14,729 nucleotides of DNA from Boseongicola sp. SB0675_bin_26 (lineage in GTDB: Bacteria > Pseudomonadota > Alphaproteobacteria > Rhodobacterales > Rhodobacteraceae). The stretch's first letter is position 1, and each line of letters opens with the position of its first letter. The notes beneath the pieces are model-generated. The model was not told the origin of the DNA and made no database searches. It worked only from the letters and a program-made list of their open reading frames with translations. Position numbers and translations under genes: made by a program. Location: NCBI GenBank assembly GCA_009843725.1, contig VYCX01000468.1, forward strand, positions 1 to 14,729. The letters are read 5' to 3'. Shown here in pieces: positions 9,772 through 14,729 of this stretch.

Positions 9772-9873
9772 CGGTCGCTCCTCCCTGGTCCCAGGCAGAT
9801 CGTCCGCGACCCATGGAACGATCAGCCTCTAGTCAAATGGGTCTGCCAACGCATTGGCGCAACCGACACCCCC

Positions 9874-9908
9874 AAAAAACGAAGGGGCCGGTGCATGTGC
9901 CGACCCCT
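9874..9908 (-). terminator. Rho-independent terminator of rplU-rpmA
   Basis: On the minus strand AGGGGTCGG (9900-9908) pairs with CCGGCCCCT (9883-9891; eight Watson-Crick pairs and one G-T) around an 8-base loop. TCG (9880-9882, partly sharing the stem end) and six T (9874-9879) follow. It begins 23 bases after the rpmA stop codon. This is the clearest intrinsic terminator in the window and separates the ribosomal protein operon from the GNAT-obgE-proBA cluster. Confidence 0.88.
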
Positions 9909-9931
9909 GAACGCCTTGAGTGCGTCGTCGG

Positions 9932-10201
9932 CTACTCCGCCAGGCCTGCCTTTGGATGCACCGAGATGAAGGTGCGCCCCATGAAGCCTTTATGAAACGC
10001 CACGCTGCCCGCAACGGTGGCGAAGATCGTGTGGTCCCTCCCCATGCCGACGCCCTCGCCCGGCCACCATTTTGTGCCGCGCTGGCGAACGATGATGTTT
10101 CCGGGAATGACGGCCTCTCCGCCGAATTTCTTCACGCCGAGCCGTCGTCCGGCCGAATCCCGGCCGTTTCGGCTGGATCCGCCAGCTTTCTTGTGTGCCA
10201 T
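9932..10201 (-). CDS. rpmA: 50S ribosomal protein L27
   Basis: L27 is a large-subunit protein whose N-terminal tail reaches toward the peptidyl transferase centre. The protein is 89 aa, starting [16 protein letters not shown], which is the canonical bacterial sequence without the cleavable N-terminal extension of Firmicutes. The conserved core continues with [15 protein letters not shown] and [10 protein letters not shown]. It starts five bases after the rplU stop and is followed by an intrinsic terminator at 9874-9908, so rplU and rpmA form a two-gene operon. Confidence 0.98.
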   Translation of the reverse strand: MAHKKAGGSSRNGRDSAGRRLGVKKFGGEAVIPGNIIVRQRGTKWWPGEGVGMGRDHTIFATVAGSVAFHKGFMGRTFISVHPKAGLAE

Positions 10202-10206
10202 CCCGC

Positions 10207-10914
10207 TTACTCCTTTCCGGACGTCAGGGCCTTGGCCTGGCCAACCCAGTCGTCGCGCTCGATTCGGCCCTTGAGGGCCAGTTCTTCGCTGATCTCCGCG
10301 ACTTCATCGGCATTCCAGGCGGCGATCTGTGCATACGTTGTGATGCCGGCATCGTTCAGCTTCTTCTCGAGGGCCGGGCCCACGCCGGCGAGCTTCTTGA
10401 GATCGTCCTTCTTGGCTGCCTTCGCGGGCGCATCCGTTCCCTTTGCCGTCGGTTCAGCCTTGGCCTTTGGTTCGGGTTTCGTTGCAACCTGCGTTTCGCC
10501 CTTTTGGTCCTTGGCCTTCTTGGCGGGCTTCCTCGGCTTCGCCGCGACGTCCGCAACTTCCGCGGCGGACCGGGCGCCCACGGCGGGCTTCACGCCCGAC
10601 TGTCCGGCCCCCGTCTCGATGATGTTCGTCACGCGGACGAGCGTCAGTTTCTGGCGATGTCCCTTGGTGCGCTTCGAGGAGCTCTTGCGGCGGCGGCGGA
10701 CGAAGTTGATGACCTTTTCGCCCTTGATCTGGTCCACGACCTCGGCCTGCACGGCAGCCCCGTCGACCAAAGGCGTGCCGACATTCGCACCAACCATCAG
10801 GACCTCGTTGAACTGAATCACTTCGCCGGCGCTGGCAGCGAGTTTCTCCACGCGGAGCATGTCACCGGCCTTGACCCGGTACTGCTTGCCGCCGGTCTTG
10901 AGAACCGCAAACAT
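10207..10914 (-). CDS. rplU: 50S ribosomal protein L21 with C-terminal helix-hairpin-helix extension
   Basis: L21 binds 23S rRNA in the large subunit. The first 101 residues are a normal L21 ([15 protein letters not shown]..., [24 protein letters not shown] at 65-88, then TLVRVTNI). The protein then continues to 235 aa. A Lys/Ala/Pro-rich linker at about 102-168 leads into a helix-hairpin-helix module (169-230) containing [17 protein letters not shown] and a following helical repeat ending in [15 protein letters not shown]. Extensions of this kind are known in Rhodobacterales-like L21 proteins. Their role is not established to my knowledge; nucleic acid binding is an inference from the fold. 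The start at 10914 has an AAGGA site 7 bases away; an in-frame ATG at 10929 is less likely. It is followed after five bases by rpmA. Confidence 0.95.
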   Translation of the reverse strand: MFAVLKTGGKQYRVKAGDMLRVEKLAASAGEVIQFNEVLMVGANVGTPLVDGAAVQAEVVDQIKGEKVINFVRRRRKSSSKRTKGHRQKLTLVRVTNIIETGAGQSGVKPAVGARSAAEVADVAAKPRKPAKKAKDQKGETQVATKPEPKAKAEPTAKGTDAPAKAAKKDDLKKLAGVGPALEKKLNDAGITTYAQIAAWNADEVAEISEELALKGRIERDDWVGQAKALTSGKE

Positions 10915-11021
10915 CTGCTTTCCTTCCATCTTCCCGCGTTCTTCGGCCCCGGTCGCTCCGGCGTTCTGGGCATCTGCCGCCTCGAACTGCGCGCCCGATG
11001 AGGGCGTTATTCAAGCATCAA

Positions 11022-11040
11022 TGGCGGGCATCGCCCGCCA
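11022..11040 (-). promoter_or_regulatory. Hairpin at the predicted 5' end of the rplU mRNA
   Basis: A perfect 8-bp stem, TGGCGGGC (11022-11029) with GCCCGCCA (11033-11040), closes on a three-base loop. With the promoter at 11050-11078 the transcript would begin near 11043, placing this hairpin at the very start of a leader of about 129 nt. It could stabilise the mRNA or take part in L21 autoregulation. Neither role is shown by sequence alone. Confidence 0.5.
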
Positions 11041-11049
11041 GAGGCCCGG

Positions 11050-11078
11050 CTTATCGTCGGCGACGCCCCGCAAGTCAA
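11050..11078 (-). promoter_or_regulatory. Sigma70-like promoter for rplU-rpmA
   Basis: On the minus strand TTGACT (11073-11078), preceded by C as in the alphaproteobacterial CTTGAC form, is 17 bases from GATAAG (11050-11055). The -35 box matches at five of six positions and the -10 box at four, at ideal spacing. The remaining part of the 10915-11290 interval (about 376 bases between rplU and the transporter remnant) shows no gene that I recognise. Confidence 0.7.
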
Positions 11079-11290
11079 GCCCCTCGTTCGAAATGCCCTC
11101 GGCAATCGCAGTTGGAGGAATCACCCGATCGATTCGATCCTCGGACCCGGCTCCTCGGATGTCTTTCCCGATTGCGCGCCTTCCGCAAGCGGCCGTCCTC
11201 GCACCGAACCAGGTCCGGCATGCCTGACGACCGGGCCCGAACCTTGCCTATCGCCGGGCATTCGGCAGTGCCGCGACCCGAGCCCCTTCA

Positions 11291-11695
11291 TCACGGAGAC
11301 GATGGCGGTGTCCAATCGCGCTTTCGCCGAGTTGCGCGTCCGGCGACATTGCTGCCAGCGCCGGGGCCTTTGTCGGAATCCGTGTCGATCTTCATGAGCA
11401 GCGGGGGGAGCAGGAAGAAGTCGGCGAAGAGCGCGAGGGCGATGACGAGCGCCGTGAGCCTGCCCATCCCGGCGTTGATCTCGAAGCTGGAGAGGCTGAC
11501 CACGACGAAGCCGGCCACGAGCACGAGAGAGGTCGTGAGCAGGGCGCGGCCCACGGTGCGGAACGCGACGCGAACCGCGTCGGGGGGCGCGCATCCGAGC
11601 TCGCGTCGGGCGCGCCGGTACTTGCTCAGGAAATGCACCGTGTCGTCGACCACGATGCCAAGCGTCATGGCGGACACCATCGACCGCACCTGTGG
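11291..11695 (-). pseudogene. RND/MMPL-family transporter, C-terminal remnant
   Basis: The reading frame gives about 130 residues resembling the end of an RND/MMPL exporter. Recognisable parts are SAMTLGIVVDDTVHFLSKY, an amphipathic ARRELG stretch, a membrane segment TTSLVLVAGFVVVSLSSF, and GMGRLTALVIALALFADFFLLPPLLMKID split between another helix and the usual C-terminal LLPPLLMK. A complete member would be around 750-900 aa, so some 85% is missing from the N-terminal side. Family resemblance ends near 11690, where the DNA turns A+T-rich, and an in-frame stop lies just upstream (about 11730). The missing part is not seen on the other side of the recombinases. There is no ribosome site or sensible start, so this is read as a broken gene. 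Confidence 0.8.
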
Positions 11696-11698
11696 TGC

Positions 11699-11735
11699 TA
11701 AGACATTGAAATATAGTTTATTTTTATCTCAAAAT
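11699..11735. other. A+T-rich patch at the transporter/recombinase junction
   Basis: 31 of these 37 bases are A or T, in a window that is otherwise strongly GC-rich. It sits exactly where transporter homology ends and about 66 bases before the first recombinase start. It contains TATAGT (11712-11717), a good -10-like box for rightward transcription though without a good -35, and TTGAAA (11706-11711). It may hold the recombinase promoter, a recombination or host-factor site, or the element boundary. Confidence 0.5.
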
Positions 11736-11762
11736 CGCGGTTTCGGGTGGAATCGTACGTGT

Positions 11763-11793
11763 TTCCTCCCGTTCCCGCAACCGGAAGGAGGAA
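11763..11793 (+). promoter_or_regulatory. Inverted repeat covering the Shine-Dalgarno of the first recombinase
   Basis: TTCCTCC (11763-11769) is the exact reverse complement of GGAGGAA (11787-11793), which includes the AAGGAGG ribosome site (11785-11791) of the gene starting at 11801. In mRNA these could form a 7-bp hairpin with a 17-base loop that hides the ribosome site. This would limit translation of the recombinase pair. A T-G pair may extend it by one. Confidence 0.4.
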
Positions 11794-11800
11794 GGGAATC

Positions 11801-12919
11801 ATGTCAAGGATTCGACTCACCGACGCGAGGGTCCGCGACCTGCGTCCGAAGAAGGCCGTCAGGAACGTCCGGGACACCGTGCTCTCGGGGTTCGGCGTCA
11901 GGGTCCTGCCGAGCGGCGGGAAGCGCTATTTCCTTCACCATCAGCACGAAGGCCGACGCACGTGGAGGATCGTCGGCGATCCCGACGGCATGACGGTCGC
12001 CGAGGCGCGGGACAAGGCAAGGGGCATGCTTGCCTCGATCCGATCGGGGCGGCCGGCCTTGGAAGATGAGACGCTCTTCGAGGCCGTGGCGGAAACGGCG
12101 TTCCGTCGGCACGGCAGGAACTGGAAGCGGAGCACGCTCGCGAAGAACCGGCACTATCTCCGGAAGCAGATCCTGCCCTGGTTCCGGGGACGGCAGATCG
12201 CGGAGATCACGTCGCAGGACGTGCGCGACTGGTTCGCCTCGATGCATGCGACGCCAGTGTCTGCGGACAGGTCCATGCCCGTGCTGTCGGTCATCATGAA
12301 GGTGGCCGAGGCCGACGGCCTGCGCCCGGAGGGCAGCAACCCGTGCGTGGGGATCAGGAGGTACAGCAGGCTGAACCGGGACCGGTTCCTGTCCGATGCC
12401 GAGTTCGGCAAGCTCGGCAAGGCGCTGCGCGGGACGAAGCCGTCGCCTGCGGTCTCGATCATCCGGCTCCTTGCGCTGACCGGCTGCCGGTCGAGCGAGA
12501 TCAGGACCCTTCGCTGGAAGGACTTCCGCGACGGGCACATCCATTTGCGCGACAGCAAGACGGGTCCCCGCACCGTTTGGCTGTCGTCGGCGGCCCGCGA
12601 GGTACTCGACGGCATTTCCCGCACGTCGCCCTGGGTCTTTCCCGCCGAAAGGATCGAAGGTCCGATGCCGAGGATGACGCTCATCAACGCGTGGGCCGAG
12701 ATCCGGAAGGAAGCCGGCCTTAAGGACGTTCGCCTCCATGACACGAGACATTCGTACGCAAGCGTTGCGATATCGAGCGGAGAGACTGTCCCCGCGGTGG
12801 GTCGGCTGCTCGGGCACGCAAATCCGGCAACCACGCTCAGGTACGCCCATCATGCCGAGGCCGACGCGGAGAGGGCCGCCGTCGCGATGGGCGCTGTTCT
12901 CTCGGAGAGGCGGACATGA
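11801..12919 (+). CDS. Tyrosine recombinase / site-specific integrase, first of a tandem pair
   Basis: This protein is predicted to cut and rejoin DNA at specific sites through a phosphotyrosine link. It has 372 aa. Residues 1-80 form an arm-binding domain of the DUF4102 type (LTDARVRDLRP, GFGVRVLPSGGKRYF, MTVAEARDKA). A SAM-like core-binding domain is at about 92-185, and the catalytic domain at about 195-355. All catalytic residues are visible: Arg230 in LTGCRSSEI, Lys253 in DSKTGPR, His313 and Arg316 in HDTRHSYAS, His339 in LLGHANPATT and Tyr348 in LRYAH. The ATG at 11801 has AAGGAGG nine bases upstream; a GTG at 11747 is in frame but lacks support. Arginine codon AGG is frequent here, unlike the housekeeping genes, suggesting transfer. 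It overlaps the second recombinase by four bases. Confidence 0.93.
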   Translation: MSRIRLTDARVRDLRPKKAVRNVRDTVLSGFGVRVLPSGGKRYFLHHQHEGRRTWRIVGDPDGMTVAEARDKARGMLASIRSGRPALEDETLFEAVAETAFRRHGRNWKRSTLAKNRHYLRKQILPWFRGRQIAEITSQDVRDWFASMHATPVSADRSMPVLSVIMKVAEADGLRPEGSNPCVGIRRYSRLNRDRFLSDAEFGKLGKALRGTKPSPAVSIIRLLALTGCRSSEIRTLRWKDFRDGHIHLRDSKTGPRTVWLSSAAREVLDGISRTSPWVFPAERIEGPMPRMTLINAWAEIRKEAGLKDVRLHDTRHSYASVAISSGETVPAVGRLLGHANPATTLRYAHHAEADAERAAVAMGAVLSERRT

Positions 12920-14076
12920 CCCGGGTCCGGCTGACAGATGCACGCGCGGGGCGGCTGAAGCCGTCCGCGAGCGAATACTCCGTTCACGACAAGATGGTTC
13001 CGGCCCTGTGCGTCCGCGTCTATCCGTCCGGCACGAAGACCTGGACCTGCGCCATCGGCGGAAGGAAGGTGTCGCTTGGCCGCTGCGGCCTGGTTTCCGT
13101 CGAGGACGCGCGCCGGGAAAGCCTCCGGCTGCTGGCCGAAGGGGTGGCGCCGGCCAGGGACGTGCCGACCTACCGGGAGTTCGCCCTGGGCGTCTGGCGA
13201 GAGTCCTGGTCCGGAAGATGCAAGCCGTCGACGATCCGCGGACGGGATTGCGTCCTGAAGAGCAGGATCCTGCCCGCGTTCGGGTCGCTGCGGCTCGACC
13301 GGATCACGCGACAGGACGTCCAGAACTGGTTCGACGCCTACAGCGCGTCCGCTCCCGGCGGCGCGAACTTCACCCTGCAGATCCTTCGCCAGAGCCTGAA
13401 TTTCGCCATGGAGCGCGGCCTGATCGATTTCAGCCCGGCAGCATCCGTGCTCCGGAACCGGCGGTCGAGGCTCTCGCGGTTTTTGTCGCGGGACGAGATT
13501 CGGCAACTGAACGCCGCGCTTGACATGCATGCCGGAGGCCCCGGTAGCGTACAGGCCGACATAGTCCGTCTTTTGCTTCTCACCGGCTGTCGCAAAGGCG
13601 AGATCGTCCGCCTGAAAAGGCGCGAGGTCCACGGCGACCGCCTCAGGCTCGACGACGGCAAGACGGGTCCGAGAACGGTGTTTCTCGGTCCCGAGGCCCG
13701 CGAGATCGTGGACAGGCGGATGGCCGCGCCCGGAGAGTTCCTTTTCCCCTCTCCGGTGAGCCCGTGGAGGCCGATCTCCGGAAACCTCAAGCTCTGGGAC
13801 AGGATCCGGCGCGAGATCGGCATCGAGGACGTGCGCCTGCACGACCTGAGACGTAGCTTCGCGAGCCAGTGCGTGATCGAAGGCGTTCCCCTGCCGGTCG
13901 TGTCGAGGCTGCTCGGTCACCGCCATCCCTCGATGACACTTCGGTACGCGAATGTCGCGGACCGGGACGTCGAGGCGGCGGCGGAACGGGTCGGGGCGCG
14001 GATTTCCGGGCTGCTGTCGCGTGGCCGGACATGCCCGATGCCTGGAGCCGGCCCGGATGCCGGCACGACACGCTGA
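12916..14076 (+). CDS. Tyrosine recombinase / site-specific integrase, second of a tandem pair
   Basis: The 386-aa protein has the same plan as its neighbour but is clearly divergent from it. A DUF4102-like arm-binding domain covers 1-76 (MTRVRLTDARAGRLKP, LCVRVYPSGTKTW, SVEDARRESL), a core-binding domain about 84-180, and the catalytic domain about 186-352. The active site is complete: Arg226 in LTGCRKGEI, Lys249 in DDGKTGPR, His309 and Arg312 in HDLRRSFAS, His335 in LLGHRHPSMT and Tyr344 in LRYAN. A C-terminal tail of some 35 residues follows. Its ATG shares ATGA (12916-12919) with the previous stop, and GGAGAGG lies just upstream, so the pair is probably made in a fixed ratio and may act together. 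No excisionase, relaxase, phage or cargo gene follows. Confidence 0.93.
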   Translation: MTRVRLTDARAGRLKPSASEYSVHDKMVPALCVRVYPSGTKTWTCAIGGRKVSLGRCGLVSVEDARRESLRLLAEGVAPARDVPTYREFALGVWRESWSGRCKPSTIRGRDCVLKSRILPAFGSLRLDRITRQDVQNWFDAYSASAPGGANFTLQILRQSLNFAMERGLIDFSPAASVLRNRRSRLSRFLSRDEIRQLNAALDMHAGGPGSVQADIVRLLLLTGCRKGEIVRLKRREVHGDRLRLDDGKTGPRTVFLGPEAREIVDRRMAAPGEFLFPSPVSPWRPISGNLKLWDRIRREIGIEDVRLHDLRRSFASQCVIEGVPLPVVSRLLGHRHPSMTLRYANVADRDVEAAAERVGARISGLLSRGRTCPMPGAGPDAGTTR

Positions 14077-14288
14077 AGCGCATCGGGATCGCGCTTCCGA
14101 ACCTTTCAGCCCGTTCGGGCGAATGATGGCGAAAGGCGATACACGGCTGGCACTGACGGCTCGCGAGCAACAGCTTCGGGCCAGGTGCTTGACAAGCGAC
14201 TTCGCCACCATGCCCGCCTCCGCCGCGTCAATGCAGTCCATGACGCGACTGACGCGCCGGATTTCCCCTTTGGGTGCCGACGCCACGT
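14077..14288. other. Interval without a recognised gene
   Basis: These 212 bases lie between the second recombinase and the stop of the beta-barrel gene. Frames are open on both strands but match no family that I recognise. A short palindrome, GCCCG/CGGGC with a TT loop, lies at 14109-14120. It is the most likely place for the right boundary of the recombinase element, but no copy of the left-junction sequence was found here by eye. Confidence 0.5.
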
Positions 14289-14729
14289 TCACCACCGCGC
14301 GTTCAGTTCGATCCCAAAGACGCTCTCCGGGTCTCCGGCACCGCTCTCGCTGCGCGTGGCCTTCGCCCCGATCGACACGTCAGGTGCGCTTCGCGTCTCC
14401 GGCGTCAGCCGCCAGCCGACGTTGCAGTCGTGCGCCTCGCCCGAGAACCCGCACCCGGCGTGCGGCGTGCCCGTGAATCTCCCCCCGAAAACGGACAGGC
14501 CGTAGGCAGCCTCGAAAGAGGCGCGCGATCCGTCAATGCCGCCCACGCGGCCCTCCAGCGGATCCGGCAGGAACAGCGCGTCCAGCCCGCCCGAGGACGG
14601 CCCGCCGTAGGCCTGGCGCATGGATATCGTCGGCCCCCGCCGCCGGTCCGGGCGCGGCTCCCAATGGAGGCCCCCCGCCCAGCCCCCGCCCCCCCCGCCC
14701 GCGCGCACGAGGGCCCGGGGCCCCCGCCC
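14289..14729 (-). CDS. Autotransporter-like outer membrane beta-barrel protein, C-terminal end (partial)
   Basis: The last 146 residues of a protein entering from the right edge. It shows alternating strands typical of an outer-membrane barrel: GPTISMRQAYGGPSSGG, then RASFEAAYGLSVFGGRFTGTP, HAGCGFSGEAHDCNVGWRL, PDVSIGAKATRSES and a final strand VFGIELNARW. It ends in an aromatic residue (Trp), as the BAM recognition signal requires. Proteins with this ending in alphaproteobacteria are usually large surface proteins labelled autotransporter or barrel-domain proteins, but the passenger is outside the window, so function is unknown. The first 20 or so residues (bases about 14670-14729) are low-complexity G/C and may contain sequence errors. 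The stop is at 14289-14291. Confidence 0.75.
   Translation of the reverse strand, partial: GRGPRALVRAGGGGGGWAGGLHWEPRPDRRRGPTISMRQAYGGPSSGGLDALFLPDPLEGRVGGIDGSRASFEAAYGLSVFGGRFTGTPHAGCGFSGEAHDCNVGWRLTPETRSAPDVSIGAKATRSESGAGDPESVFGIELNARW

Noticed and set aside
9772..9873. Promoter for GNAT-obgE-proBA from a TTGACT on the minus strand
   Set aside because: A -35-like TTGACT is present (about 9829-9840), but no acceptable -10 box lies 16-18 bases downstream, so I did not list it.
11804..12943. 379-codon minus-strand frame opposite the first recombinase
   Set aside because: It is an antisense shadow of a well-supported recombinase, with no ribosome site or family resemblance.
11690..14290. Direct repeats marking attL/attR around the recombinase pair
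   Set aside because: By eye, the left junction sequence (11690-11760) has no copy in 14077-14290. No tRNA gene or tRNA fragment was seen on either side.
12850..14295. 481-codon open frame on the minus strand opposite the second recombinase
   Set aside because: It is antisense to a gene with a complete integrase active site, is full of Arg/Pro/Ala low-complexity typical of GC-rich shadow frames, and resembles no family.

Overview
This is GC-rich bacterial DNA, almost certainly from an alphaproteobacterium and probably near the Rhodobacterales. The evidence is gene content and order: ribosomal L21 carries a C-terminal helix-hairpin-helix extension, followed by rpmA, a GNAT gene, obgE, proB, proA, a DUF3553 gene and the ornithine-lipid pair olsB-olsA. 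A type-2 heme A synthase is also present. The lineage is judged from remembered family features, not from a database search.

Positions 1-11043 are ordinary chromosomal housekeeping DNA, mostly on the minus strand. Reading with transcription from the right: rplU-rpmA have a good sigma70-like promoter (11050-11078), a hairpin at the predicted 5' end of the transcript, and a clear intrinsic terminator (9874-9908). Next is a GNAT-obgE-proB-proA cluster (an acetyltransferase, a ribosome-assembly GTPase and the first two enzymes of proline synthesis). A small DUF3553 gene and the 4-bp-overlapping pair olsB-olsA follow. The single plus-strand housekeeping gene, a divergent ThiE/TenI-like barrel, runs convergently into olsA with a 30-bp overlap of coding ends, and divergently from trmJ. 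trmJ is followed by ctaA and then, with a 4-bp overlap, an M32 carboxypeptidase that runs off the left edge just after its HEVGH zinc motif.

Positions about 11290-14729 are accessory. A C-terminal remnant of an RND/MMPL transporter (minus strand) loses its homology at about 11690, next to an 84% A+T patch that stands out in this GC-rich sequence. Immediately beyond are two tandem tyrosine recombinases (plus strand, 372 and 386 aa) whose stop and start codons overlap as ATGA. Both have the N-terminal DUF4102-like arm-binding domain and complete catalytic residues. After a 212-base stretch with no recognisable gene, the C-terminus of an outer-membrane beta-barrel (autotransporter-like) protein enters from the right edge on the minus strand. 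The missing 5' half of the RND gene is not found on the far side of the recombinases, so this is not a simple clean insertion.

The most interesting part is the coupled recombinase pair and its junction with the truncated transporter. No cargo genes, CRISPR array, tRNA or rRNA were seen. Some of the low-complexity G/C sequence at the extreme right end may be unreliable.
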